Positions 7,998-16,259 of a stretch of 26,327 bases of DNA are shown here, piece after piece. Positions within the stretch are counted from its first letter, which is position 1. Each line of letters begins with the position of its first letter. The stretch is from an uncultured Lachnospiraceae bacterium (GTDB lineage Bacteria; Bacillota; Clostridia; Lachnospirales; Lachnospiraceae), in NCBI GenBank assembly GCA_910579275.1, contig CAJTTO010000051.1:1-26327 (forward strand), read 5' to 3'. Below the pieces are notes generated by a model. The model was given only the letters and a program-made list of their open reading frames with translations. It ran no database searches and was not told the origin of the DNA. The position numbers and the translations under genes are program-made.

Positions 7998-8513
7998 TTA
8001 CAAAACTTGAATCTGACACATTTTCATGGCTTCCAGTGCATTGATGTGGCTCTCCGGCGTGACACCGGCGCAGCATCTTTCTATCACCTGAATTTTTGTC
8101 TCCGGCATGTACGCCTTGAAAAGCATCGCGTTGGAAATGACACAGATGTCAGTACAAAGTCCGATGAGTGTGATGCTTTCCGGCGCACCGCCCGCCTTGA
8201 GATACGCTGCAAGCTCCACTGAACCGAAAGTCGGTTTGTCAAATATTTTCATGGCATCCGTGCGCAGTACCTCCAGTTTTTTGTCGAGTCTCCAGCCGTC
8301 TGTTCCCTTGATGCAGTGCGGTACCGGAAGGTTTTTGCCCTCCTGTGTCTCCATGTAATCGTCTCCATGTGTATCTCTGGTAAAAATCACTTCCCCGTCA
8401 AAAGACTTGACTGTCTCTGCCACATTGTCCACGATGCCGACAGCCTCCTTGGTACCTAACGCCCCATCAATAAAGTCTTTCTGCATATCCACAACGACCA
8501 ATACATTTCTCAT
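7998..8513 (-). CDS. Nicotinamidase-like cysteine hydrolase (isochorismatase superfamily)
   Basis: 171 residues with the isochorismatase/nicotinamidase fold. The presumed catalytic triad is Asp9 (VVVDMQKDF), Lys93 (FDKPTFGS) and Cys124 (GLCTDICVISNA). Metal-binding residues expected in nicotinamidases appear as RDTH (Asp47, His49) and His66 in PHCIKGTDGW. The expected reaction is nicotinamide to nicotinate plus ammonia. The start is the ATG ending at 8513, preceded by GGAGG; the frame is open 12 codons further but the binding site decides. It is the promoter-proximal gene of the NAD operon, 50 bp before the Prs-like gene. The mix of a nicotinamidase and a NAMPT in one operon is unusual because both consume nicotinamide; another small amide substrate is possible. 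Confidence 0.82.
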   Translation of the reverse strand: MRNVLVVVDMQKDFIDGALGTKEAVGIVDNVAETVKSFDGEVIFTRDTHGDDYMETQEGKNLPVPHCIKGTDGWRLDKKLEVLRTDAMKIFDKPTFGSVELAAYLKAGGAPESITLIGLCTDICVISNAMLFKAYMPETKIQVIERCCAGVTPESHINALEAMKMCQIQVL

Positions 8514-8563
8514 ACAAAACCTCCTTTTCCGCATATGCCCTATGTGCACCCTTTAAAACCACA

Positions 8564-8608
8564 TATGCTATAATCTTATTATCAATTCGATAATAAGATT
8601 ATAGCATA
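8564..8608. promoter_or_regulatory. Operator 1 of the NAD operon: 20-bp perfect inverted repeat
   Basis: Two perfect 20-bp arms (8564-8583 and 8589-8608) flank the 5-bp spacer AATTC. The core is CTTATTATC, spacer, GATAATAAG. The palindrome covers the -10 box and the expected transcription start of the NAD operon, so a bound protein would block initiation. The most likely ligand is the NrtR-type protein encoded at the end of the same operon (inference). Confidence 0.82.
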
Positions 8609-8625
8609 GAATCAAAATTTGTCAA
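8598..8625 (-). promoter_or_regulatory. Sigma-A promoter of the NAD operon
   Basis: On the minus strand a consensus TTGACA -35 (8620-8625), a 16-bp spacer and a consensus TATAAT -10 (8598-8603) lie about 85 bp before the nicotinamidase start codon. The -10 box is inside operator 1, and operator 2 begins four bases upstream of the -35 box. This is a strong promoter that almost certainly needs repression. Confidence 0.85.
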
Positions 8626-8628
8626 TAT

Positions 8629-8651
8629 CTTTTTATCAATATAATAATAAG
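8629..8651. promoter_or_regulatory. Operator 2 of the NAD operon: imperfect copy of the operator core
   Basis: The 23 bases 8629-8651 match the 23-bp core of operator 1 (8575-8597) at 19 positions, with the same outer CTT...AAG ends and the same ATCAAT element. The two cores are 54 bp apart, close to five helical turns, which suggests co-operative binding on the same face of the helix around the promoter. Confidence 0.65.
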
Positions 8652-8699
8652 TTTGCCGCCCACACAAAAGGAAAACAATGTGCGATACGATTGTGCCCG

Positions 8700-10661
8700 C
8701 TATTCGGCAATCTCATACACCGCGTTCTCATATCCCATATATTGTATTGTTCCCATATCAATCGCGTCAACACTTTCTGCCGCATCCGCCACAGGAATAC
8801 ATTTGCCTTTTCGGATAAACAGGGGCACTTCGTTTAATGCCACTTCGATATAGTGTGTCCCCTGTCCCAGAATTTCCTCATAAATGCTTCCATCCGGCAT
8901 AAACTTGAGTAGCTTCATCTCCTCCGGCAGATACACTGTCCTGCCGCTTACATTCTGCGTGTAAACCGGCGCAATCATCGCTTCGTTTCCGAGGAAAAGC
9001 TGATCCTCCGTCTCCACGGCACGCCTGTCGTCGGGGAAATCAAACCCGAGCGGACGGAAATACATCTCATCCTCCTCCACTGCTTTGCAGTATGCACTGT
9101 AAAGATAGGGTATCAGTCTGTAACGCACGCCAATCACATGGCGGAAATCTTCAATGTGTTCAAACTGGTAACACTCCTGTTCCCTTGTCCCAAGTGCGGT
9201 GTGGTTTCGCATCAGCGGCGTAAACACGCCGAGCGCAAGCCAGCGCAGCACCAAATCCCGCGTCGTGTCGGATCCAAATCCGCCGAGATCAGCTCCGGCA
9301 TACAGGAATCCGCACATATTCAGCGACGGCATCATTTTCAGGTTCAGCAGAATATGCGACCACCAAGACTGGTTGTCCCCTGTCCAGATACCACCGTAAC
9401 GATGCATTCCAATATAGGAAGAACGCGAGAACAACAGCATTTTCTTGTCCGGCGCAATCTTCTGCAGCGCCTCTCCTGCAGCCCTTGTCATATTGAAGCC
9501 ATACAGGTTATGCACCAGATTGTGGCAGACTTTTTTGCCATTGACGTTGTGGTAAAAACGTCTGTAGTCATCCGGACTATTCTGAAGATTATCTATGATT
9601 GACCGAAGTTCCCCCGGAACAAGGTCACAGTCATTTATGGAGCCTTCACTGTTGACTTTCTCCACATACTTTCCGATTTCCTGATTTAGTTCCCTGATGC
9701 CTTCTCTGGAGTAAAAAATTGCCGGTTCATTCATATCGTTCCAGAAACCGTCGATTCCAAGGCTTGTGAGTCTTTCGTATTTACCGCCGAACCATGCTCT
9801 GGCATCCGGATTGAGCATGTCCGGAAAATGCGTCCAGCCCGGCCAGACTGCCGCCACAAATTCCGACCCGTCCTCGCGTTTGCAGAAATAGCCTTTCTCC
9901 ACACCTTCCTCGTAAACATCATACCCATCCTCAATCTTTACGCCTGCATCTATAATCGGAATCAGGTGGATTTTTTCCCCTTTCATCTTCTGGACAAACT
10001 GCGCAAAATCAGGAAAACGCTCAGGATTTACAGTGAAATCCTTATAATCCTGCATATAGTCAATGTCCAGATACACCATATCAATCGGCACATGGTTATC
10101 CCTGTACCCTCGCACAACAGTCTCGATGTCCTCGGCAGTTTTATAACCCCAGCGGCTCTGCCCATAACCAAAGGCGTATTTCGGGGCAATATAACTTTTC
10201 CCGATAATTTTCCGAAACTGCTTTACGACGTCATATGCACTCTCCCCGGTTATTACATACAAATACAAATCCGCCCGTTCGCAGCACACGGTAAGCACAT
10301 CCTGCCTTGTGTATCCAACATCAAAACATACGCTGGCAGGATAGTCAAAAAACAACCCCACATATTTCCTGCCGGAGATAACAATAAAATTGTGCGCACC
10401 ATACAGGGAAGTCTTTTCCTCCGTGTGGTTCGGGTCATCCGTACAGTTGCTGACATACCGATATCCCCTTTTGTTGATGCCGCGGTTCGCCTCGCCCAGA
10501 CCATAAATGACATCTGTGTCATCCATTTGATATCTGTAACAAAACCCTTTTTCAAGCGATATTTCCCCACACGCCAGCGTTCCCGTAAACGCCGTATTCT
10601 TGAACGCCGCGGTGACCGCCTCTGTCTCAAACGGACTGCCAAATACATATTTTTCTACCAT
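8700..10661 (-). CDS. Alpha-glucosidase, glycoside hydrolase family 31
   Basis: 653 residues. The catalytic nucleophile is Asp309 in FWNDMNEP, the acid/base is Asp429 in WTGDNQSWW, and the substrate-binding GQSRWGY and YLDIDYMQDYKDF segments are present. From memory the protein resembles the Ruminococcus obeum GH31 enzyme along nearly its whole length, and Trp171 in GQSRWGY corresponds to the Trp that gives that enzyme a preference for alpha-1,6 (isomaltose-type) substrates. No signal peptide is seen, so it should act in the cytoplasm on imported oligosaccharides. The C-terminus stops about ten to twenty residues earlier than in that relative. The start has GGAGGAG upstream. It follows the MATE gene by 47 bp, probably as one transcript. 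No terminator is evident after it. Confidence 0.95.
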   Translation of the reverse strand: MVEKYVFGSPFETEAVTAAFKNTAFTGTLACGEISLEKGFCYRYQMDDTDVIYGLGEANRGINKRGYRYVSNCTDDPNHTEEKTSLYGAHNFIVISGRKYVGLFFDYPASVCFDVGYTRQDVLTVCCERADLYLYVITGESAYDVVKQFRKIIGKSYIAPKYAFGYGQSRWGYKTAEDIETVVRGYRDNHVPIDMVYLDIDYMQDYKDFTVNPERFPDFAQFVQKMKGEKIHLIPIIDAGVKIEDGYDVYEEGVEKGYFCKREDGSEFVAAVWPGWTHFPDMLNPDARAWFGGKYERLTSLGIDGFWNDMNEPAIFYSREGIRELNQEIGKYVEKVNSEGSINDCDLVPGELRSIIDNLQNSPDDYRRFYHNVNGKKVCHNLVHNLYGFNMTRAAGEALQKIAPDKKMLLFSRSSYIGMHRYGGIWTGDNQSWWSHILLNLKMMPSLNMCGFLYAGADLGGFGSDTTRDLVLRWLALGVFTPLMRNHTALGTREQECYQFEHIEDFRHVIGVRYRLIPYLYSAYCKAVEEDEMYFRPLGFDFPDDRRAVETEDQLFLGNEAMIAPVYTQNVSGRTVYLPEEMKLLKFMPDGSIYEEILGQGTHYIEVALNEVPLFIRKGKCIPVADAAESVDAIDMGTIQYMGYENAVYEIAE

Positions 10662-10708
10662 TGTGAACTCCTCCTTGTAATTTATAGCTATCAATGAAAC
10701 GCATCTTC

Positions 10709-12037
10709 TTAGCTGCGTTTATTTTCCGGTTTATAACAGCCTTTTTTGGCAAATGTCTTTGTGAACGCCACGCCGACCAAAATTGAAGTTATCAGCTCGG
10801 CTGCAGGAAACGCAAGCCATACCCCGTTCATTCCCATCAATGCAGCCAGGGCAAACGCACATAGGATAATCGCCACAAATCCTCTCGATACGGACGCGAT
10901 AAACGCCCATTTCGCGGACTCTGCCGCACTTAAAATTCCGGTTCCTACAATATTAAATCCCGCAAACGCAAAACCGATAAAGTATAACTTTAATCCGGTC
11001 ACCGCGTATGCCGTAAGCGCAGCGTTTCTTTCCTTATTAAATACTGCCGTGACAGGTTCTGCAAATAGGTACATCACCACAATAATCAGCGCTGCGAGCA
11101 CAAAGCTCGTCCCCACGCCAAGTTTCACCGTCTTTTTCAGGGATGCCTGCTCGCCTTTTCCGTAAAAATCGCTCAGAATCGGCTGCGCCCCCTGTGAAAC
11201 GCCGTTAAAAACCGCTGCTGCCACGAGGGATGTGTTGGCAACCACGCCATATGCCGCCACTCCGACATTCCCTGCAAGCTTTAAAATAATCATATTAAAA
11301 ACAACCGTGGTCACCCCCGACGAAATCTCCCCCACAAAAGCCGAGATGCCAAGCTGGCATGATGCCAGAAGCTTTTCGAAGGAGGGCGGCGCCCACTGAA
11401 ACGTCACCGTACTCTTTTTTGACAACAGATGTGTGCAGCAGATTGCTACGCCGAGCACCGGCGACAGGGCTGTCGCCATCGCAGCCCCCCGCATTCCCAT
11501 TCCCATCGGAAACATCAGTACATAGTCAAACACAATATTAAACAGACTGCTGCAGAGTGTCGCCGCCATCGCCGTTGCCGGCGCACCGTCATTTCTGACA
11601 AAGGCATTACAAATGTGGTTCCACATAAAAAACGGCGCAAACATCATAAAAATACCCGTGTAGTCTTTTCCGACTGCGACAATCCTGTCATCGCCGCCGA
11701 GAAGCGCCACCACTTTCTCCGGCACAAGTATTCCGATTCCGACAAAAAACAGACCGATCACAAGCGCCCAGAACAACGCATTGGAGAAATATGTCTCGGC
11801 ACTCCTGTCATTCCGCGCCCTGAGAATTTTAAACCGGATTGCCGAACCGACTCCCATCATGGCTCCAATGGCAAAAATCAGGCTGTACACGGGAAGCACC
11901 AAGTTGAGCGCCGTAATGCCGTCCGCCCCCTCTGCCATGGATATAAAAAACGTGTCCGCCAGAATATACACAGATATCCCCAGCATGCCCAGAATATTCT
12001 GGGACACATATTTTGCAAAAAGCTTTTTTTCAGACAT
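10709..12037 (-). CDS. MATE family multidrug/sodium-coupled efflux transporter
   Basis: 442 residues with about twelve membrane segments arranged in two repeated halves, the layout of the MATE family (MepA-like branch). Recognisable family stretches are YILADTFFISMAEGADGITALNLV near the N-terminus and AAYGVVANTSLVAAAVFNGVSQGAQPILS in the second half, the MATE pattern of small and polar residues. It would export cationic drugs or metabolites using a Na+ or H+ gradient; the substrate is not predictable. The start has GGAGG a suitable distance upstream and a strong promoter at 12065-12093. It is followed 47 bp later by the alpha-glucosidase gene, a pairing with no obvious shared pathway. Confidence 0.93.
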   Translation of the reverse strand: MSEKKLFAKYVSQNILGMLGISVYILADTFFISMAEGADGITALNLVLPVYSLIFAIGAMMGVGSAIRFKILRARNDRSAETYFSNALFWALVIGLFFVGIGILVPEKVVALLGGDDRIVAVGKDYTGIFMMFAPFFMWNHICNAFVRNDGAPATAMAATLCSSLFNIVFDYVLMFPMGMGMRGAAMATALSPVLGVAICCTHLLSKKSTVTFQWAPPSFEKLLASCQLGISAFVGEISSGVTTVVFNMIILKLAGNVGVAAYGVVANTSLVAAAVFNGVSQGAQPILSDFYGKGEQASLKKTVKLGVGTSFVLAALIIVVMYLFAEPVTAVFNKERNAALTAYAVTGLKLYFIGFAFAGFNIVGTGILSAAESAKWAFIASVSRGFVAIILCAFALAALMGMNGVWLAFPAAELITSILVGVAFTKTFAKKGCYKPENKRS

Positions 12038-12064
12038 CTTTTATTCCTCCACTGATATAGCATT

Positions 12065-12093
12065 AGAATACTCAACAGACCCAGACATGTCAA
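12065..12093 (-). promoter_or_regulatory. Sigma-A promoter of the MATE/alpha-glucosidase unit
   Basis: On the minus strand a consensus TTGACA -35 (12088-12093), a 17-bp spacer and a TATTCT -10 (12065-12070) lie about 30 bp before the MATE start codon. The rest of the 242-bp divergent spacer up to 12279 holds no gene that I can support and no clear promoter for the ibrA-like gene. Confidence 0.7.
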
Positions 12094-12279
12094 GTACAAT
12101 TCCAATTCTGCTGAACTGTTACACGTCCTCTGCTGCCTTTTGTGGAAACGCAGTTGTTTCCCCTTCATGACGGCTGTATGCATTCTGATGCCACGTCCTG
12201 CACGTAATTGCATATATATTTTGTCAAATACTTGTGAAAATTGGAAAAATATGGTAAATTTTAAGGAGACGAATGGAAG

Positions 12280-13611
12280 GTGATTACAACGAAACGAAAA
12301 TATACGACACAAAATGTGTATGATGCCCTGCAAAACAGGCTGCATTACATCTTTAAAGAATTTGACAACATCTTTGTATCTTTTTCAGGAGGAAAAGACA
12401 GCGGCCTGTTGCTCAACCTGACCTTGGACTTTCAAAAAAAATATTATCCCAAAAAGAAAATCGGCGTATTCCATCAGGACTTTGAAGCGCAGTACAGCGT
12501 GACGACAGAATATGTCGAGCGTACATTCACCAGAATTGAAAACGATGTCGAACCCTACTGGGTGTGCCTGCCCATGGCAACAAGAACGGCACTCAGCAAC
12601 TACGAAATGTTCTGGTATCCATGGGACGACACCAAGGAAGACGCATGGATACGCCCCATGCCGGAACATCCCTATGTCATCAATCTGAAAAACAATCCGA
12701 TTACAACGTATCATTACCGCATGCATCAGGAGGATCTCGCGAAACAATTCGGACGCTGGTACCGCATTTCCCACGGAAACAAAAAGACCATCTGCCTGCT
12801 CGGCATCCGTGCCGACGAATCCATGCAGCGCTACAGCGGAATTCTGCACCGCAAGTACGGCTATGACAACACCTGCTGGATTAGCAATCAGTTCAAAAAT
12901 GTCTGGTGCGCCTCACCGATATACGACTGGACAATCTATGATGTCTGGCATGCCAATTATATTTTTTCCTACGATTACAACCGTCTGTATGATTTATATT
13001 ATAAATCCGGACTAAAGCTTGAACAGATGCGTGTGGCTTCTCCATTCGGCGATTACGCAAAGGAGAGTCTCAACCTGTATCGTGTCATCGACCCGGAAAT
13101 ATGGGCAAAGCTTGTCGGCCGCGTCAGGGGCGCAAACTTCGGTGCCATATACGGAAAGACCAAAGCGCTTGGATACCGCAATCTGACACTTCCCGAAGGC
13201 CATACATGGGAGTCCTACACCAAGTTTCTTCTCGACACGCTCCCTGTCCGTATCCGGAACAACTATATTAAGAAGTTCCAGACTTCCATCGAATTCTGGC
13301 ACAATGTCGGCGGTGGTCTCGAGGAAAAGACAATCAGCGAGTTGATTGAACACGGCTATCGCATACGCCGCAACGGCGTTTCCAATTATACTGTCATGAA
13401 GAATTCGCGCATCGTCTTTGAGGGCAAGCTGCCCGACCACACGGACGATATCAAATCCTCCAAGGATATTCCAAGCTGGAAACGTATGTGTTACTGTATC
13501 CTCAAAAACGACCACATTTGTCGTTTTATGGGATTTGGTCTGACAAAAAAGCAACGAGAAAACGTCAAACTGCTAAAAGAAAAATATCAGAATATAGGAG
13601 AAACGTTATGA
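12280..13611 (+). CDS. ibrA: IbrA-like protein: PAPS reductase-fold/DUF3440 protein
   Basis: 443 residues. The N-terminal adenine-nucleotide alpha-hydrolase (PAPS reductase) fold has the PP-loop SFSGGKDSG (SGGKDS at 36-41) and a following FHQDFEAQY strand. Further on are the DUF3440-typical LLGIRADESMQRY and CASPIYDWTIYDVW segments and a long C-terminal half with SPFGDYAKESLN. This is the architecture of IbrA/YbdN, described as a co-regulator of immunoglobulin-binding protein genes in Escherichia coli; its chemistry is unknown. The start is a GTG with AAGGAG about 11 nt upstream; an ATG at 12273 is out of frame. The stop overlaps the start of the ParB-fold gene by ATGA, matching the known ibrA-ibrB order. 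Confidence 0.88.
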   Translation: MITTKRKYTTQNVYDALQNRLHYIFKEFDNIFVSFSGGKDSGLLLNLTLDFQKKYYPKKKIGVFHQDFEAQYSVTTEYVERTFTRIENDVEPYWVCLPMATRTALSNYEMFWYPWDDTKEDAWIRPMPEHPYVINLKNNPITTYHYRMHQEDLAKQFGRWYRISHGNKKTICLLGIRADESMQRYSGILHRKYGYDNTCWISNQFKNVWCASPIYDWTIYDVWHANYIFSYDYNRLYDLYYKSGLKLEQMRVASPFGDYAKESLNLYRVIDPEIWAKLVGRVRGANFGAIYGKTKALGYRNLTLPEGHTWESYTKFLLDTLPVRIRNNYIKKFQTSIEFWHNVGGGLEEKTISELIEHGYRIRRNGVSNYTVMKNSRIVFEGKLPDHTDDIKSSKDIPSWKRMCYCILKNDHICRFMGFGLTKKQRENVKLLKEKYQNIGETL

Positions 13612-14174
13612 CATATAAAAGTCCCGTATATCAGGTAATATCCGTTCCCGTGGAGAAAATCGCGCCAAATACCTATAATCCGAACGCGGTCGCCCCGCCG
13701 GAACTAAAACTGCTTTACGACAGCATCAAGGAGGACGGCTATACAATGCCGATCGTATGCTACTATGAAACCCCTACAGATACCTACATTATCGTTGACG
13801 GTTTCCACCGCTACCGCATTATGCTGGACTACCCCGACATCTATGAGCGCGAGGGCGGCATGCTTCCTGTCGCGGTCATCGACAAGCCCTTGTCAAACCG
13901 CATGGCGAGCACGATTCGCCATAACCGCGCCAGAGGCTCCCATGATGTCGACCTTATGAGTAACATTATCCGCGAGCTGCATGAGCTGGGGCGTTCCGAC
14001 GCATGGATTTCCAAACATCTCGGAATGGATCGGGACGAAATCCTGCGTATGAAACAGATTACGGGTATTGCCGCACTGTTCGGCGATATCCAGTTTGGAA
14101 GTGCATGGGTTCCTGTGGACGATCAGGCAGAAACCACGGCTGCCCCGTTTCCAAGTGACGATGACACATTCTGA
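13608..14174 (+). CDS. ibrB: IbrB-like ParB/Srx-fold protein
   Basis: 188 residues. The ParB/sulfiredoxin fold is seen in VPVEKIAPNTYNPN (10-26), an ELKLLYDSIKEDGYTMPIV helix-strand, and the nucleotide-binding type motif VDGFHRYRI at 63-71, which replaces the ParB GERR motif. A helix-turn-helix follows (SDAWISKHLGMDRDEILRMK, about 124-143). The family includes IbrB/YbdM, partner of IbrA, and the fold is related to that of ParB CTPases and DndB. The ATG overlaps the stop of the ibrA-like gene, with AGGAG in the correct position, so the longer upstream frame is not used. It probably forms a complex with the IbrA-like protein; biochemical role unknown. A strong terminator follows. Confidence 0.87.
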   Translation: MTYKSPVYQVISVPVEKIAPNTYNPNAVAPPELKLLYDSIKEDGYTMPIVCYYETPTDTYIIVDGFHRYRIMLDYPDIYEREGGMLPVAVIDKPLSNRMASTIRHNRARGSHDVDLMSNIIRELHELGRSDAWISKHLGMDRDEILRMKQITGIAALFGDIQFGSAWVPVDDQAETTAAPFPSDDDTF

Positions 14175-14179
14175 TACAA

Positions 14180-14217
14180 AAAACGCCCTTTAGAATTTCT
14201 CATCTAAAGGGCGTTTT
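14180..14217. terminator. Strong bidirectional intrinsic terminator
   Basis: A perfect 15-bp stem (14180-14194 with 14203-14217) closes an 8-base loop and is flanked by A and T runs on both sides. It serves the ibrAB-like pair on the plus strand and the convergent chemoreceptor gene on the minus strand, whose stop codon is at 14226. Confidence 0.93.
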
Positions 14218-14225
14218 CTATTTGA

Positions 14226-16013
14226 TTAAAGGGTAAACTTGTTTACGCCTTTGATTAAGCTGTCTACCTTTCCTTCCAAATCCTCTACAATTGTGCCGGA
14301 ATCATTTACCACATTGGCAAGCTCGGAAGACATTGCCGCCGTTTCTTCCGCCACAGATGCATTGTCCTGTGCCAGACCATTCAGTACGGAAATCGTATCG
14401 GTTACGTTTGTCCGCTGTTTCTCCATATCCTTTGTCATATCATCTATCGAGTGCACCGATATAAAGAAGTGGTTTAACTCCTCATGCAGTTTTTCGATAA
14501 TATGCTGTGTGTCTGTCAGGGAGTTCACCTGAAGGTCAACCGACTTGTTGATGTCCTTCATGACTTCAACGGATTTTGCCGCATTCCCCTGCAATGCTTC
14601 TACTGTCTTGCTGATTTCTTCCACGGAATCACCTGACTGTTTTGCCAACTTCGCAATCTCGTCAGCAACCACTGCAAAACCTCTTCCTGCCTCTCCGGCA
14701 CGGGCTGCCTCAATGCTCGCATTCAGGGCAAGCAGGCTAGTCTGCTCGGAAATCTCGTTAATCAGGTTCGCAGCCATATGGATTTGTTCTACAGACTGGT
14801 GCGTGTTCTTTGTCTGCGTCTCCATCGCGGAAATGTTTTTCCTCGTGCTGTTACTAATCTCAATCAGATCCCGCAGTGTCTTCATTGACTGCTCACTGAT
14901 TCTGTTCATTTCCTCCGCGTTCTGGTCAAGATTTGACACTTCGATTCCCGTCTGGTTAATCTTGTCTGCCATAAAGACAACATTGTCATTTGCCTCGTCT
15001 GTGGAAGCTGCCTGCTTCGTCACATTCTGTGCAATAATATCCACTGCACTTGACACCTGCGAGATGGAATCTTTCATGTTGTTAAATGCAGTGTCAAAGC
15101 TTCCGAGCGCGTCGCCTACTCCGTTGGAAACGTGCGTGATTTCCTGCAGCAGCCCCCGCATGTTGTCCTGTGCAATCCGCAAAGAATCGGCTGTCTGGCC
15201 AATCTCGTTACGCTGTTTTACCTCCACATTTGTAGACAGGTTTCCCTCGGACAGCTTCTCCGCAAATCCCTGAATCTTCTTTAGCGGTGCCACAATCCGC
15301 TTGCCAAAGAAAAATGCTCCCACAAGCGCTATCACAATCGCCGCCACCAGCACAATCAGCGTCCTTTGGATCACACTGTTATACTGGTCGCCAAGCGCTT
15401 TCTTTACCTCTGCTTTTTCAGCCTCCATGTCATCTATGTAATTGCCGGTGCAGACTGCCCATCCCCACGGCTCAAACAGCTCTGAATATGCAATCTTCGG
15501 CGCAACGGTAACACCGTCTGACTTTGTAAAATAAAACTGGTTATACCCGCACTTATCCGCGCTCTTACAGACATTGACAACCTCCTGCGTAATCTTTATG
15601 CCATTCTGGTCAGTCAGATCATACCGGTTATTGCCTTCCTGCTCCGTCAGAACAGAATGCATCACGAGCGTATAGTCCAGACCGTCAATCCAGAAATAGC
15701 CGCTCTGGTCATCGCGGTACCGCATCTCCCGAATAACCGCCTTTGCGTCCTCCTGTGCCTGTGCCTCCGTCTTCTCACCTGCCTGAAATTTGTCATACTC
15801 ACTCTGTATAATCGAAATCGTACTCTGAACCTGCGATTTTATTTCCGTCTTGTATCCTAAATCCACCGCGTTCTCATATGTCTCGTATGTCGATTCGGAC
15901 ATATCCTTAATCGAAAATATCGAGTTCCCTCCAATGCCTACCGCAGCAACAAGCGCTACCGCACCGCATAGGCACATAATCGAACTGATTAAGCTACCTT
16001 TTTTTTCATTCAT
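14226..16013 (-). CDS. Methyl-accepting chemotaxis protein with periplasm-side Cache domain
   Basis: 595 residues. A first membrane helix (about 11-32) and a second (about 217-237) enclose an extracellular single Cache domain, recognised by YRDDQSGYFWIDGLDYTLVM near 100 and the FEPWGWAVCTGNYID end. A HAMP domain follows (about 239-290), then the long cytoplasmic signalling coiled coil whose hairpin tip SLLALNASIEAARAGEAGRG lies about 426-445. This is a complete receptor that controls CheA. Cache domains of this type often sense small organic acids, but the ligand is not predictable. The start is the ATG ending at 16013, with GGGAG upstream; the open frame extends 39 codons further. It is a single-gene unit with its own promoter at 16101-16130, so a motile host is implied. 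Confidence 0.96.
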   Translation of the reverse strand: MNEKKGSLISSIMCLCGAVALVAAVGIGGNSIFSIKDMSESTYETYENAVDLGYKTEIKSQVQSTISIIQSEYDKFQAGEKTEAQAQEDAKAVIREMRYRDDQSGYFWIDGLDYTLVMHSVLTEQEGNNRYDLTDQNGIKITQEVVNVCKSADKCGYNQFYFTKSDGVTVAPKIAYSELFEPWGWAVCTGNYIDDMEAEKAEVKKALGDQYNSVIQRTLIVLVAAIVIALVGAFFFGKRIVAPLKKIQGFAEKLSEGNLSTNVEVKQRNEIGQTADSLRIAQDNMRGLLQEITHVSNGVGDALGSFDTAFNNMKDSISQVSSAVDIIAQNVTKQAASTDEANDNVVFMADKINQTGIEVSNLDQNAEEMNRISEQSMKTLRDLIEISNSTRKNISAMETQTKNTHQSVEQIHMAANLINEISEQTSLLALNASIEAARAGEAGRGFAVVADEIAKLAKQSGDSVEEISKTVEALQGNAAKSVEVMKDINKSVDLQVNSLTDTQHIIEKLHEELNHFFISVHSIDDMTKDMEKQRTNVTDTISVLNGLAQDNASVAEETAAMSSELANVVNDSGTIVEDLEGKVDSLIKGVNKFTL

Positions 16014-16100
16014 TCCATTTCTCCCTTCTGTTTCCAAGAATAACCTCATTTTATTCCTATTTCGACAAAAATGCAATGTTTTTGGGCAAATATCCAAAAA

Positions 16101-16130
16101 ATTATATAAATTAGTGCATTTTTTAGTCAA
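16101..16130 (-). promoter_or_regulatory. Sigma-A promoter of the chemoreceptor gene
   Basis: On the minus strand TTGACT (16125-16130), an 18-bp spacer and a consensus TATAAT (16101-16106) lie about 88 bp before the start codon. I saw no sigma-28 type (TAAA, GCCGATAA) promoter, which many chemotaxis genes use. Confidence 0.65.
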
Positions 16131-16259
16131 TTTGTTGCATATTTACCCTTATCGAGCTTATTTTAATGCGATTGCTTTGCCCCTTCCCGCATCGAGGATG
16201 CCGTGAACTCTTCTTGCGTTTCCGGCACGCGATTCATGAAGAAAAGACTTTCGCAGTTG

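Noticed and set aside
9828..10697. 289-codon open frame on the plus strand opposite the alpha-glucosidase gene.
   Set aside because: Antisense of a clearly identified GH31 gene; no independent evidence.
14545..15273. 242-codon open frame on the plus strand opposite the chemoreceptor gene.
   Set aside because: Serine- and leucine-rich antisense of the coiled coil region; typical shadow frame.
16163..16237. 24-codon open frame (starting MNRVPETQEEF) just after the MFS gene, open further upstream in another frame of that gene.
   Set aside because: Too short, no ribosome binding site, and the upstream part is simply an alternative frame of the MFS gene; could be a fossil but not supportable.
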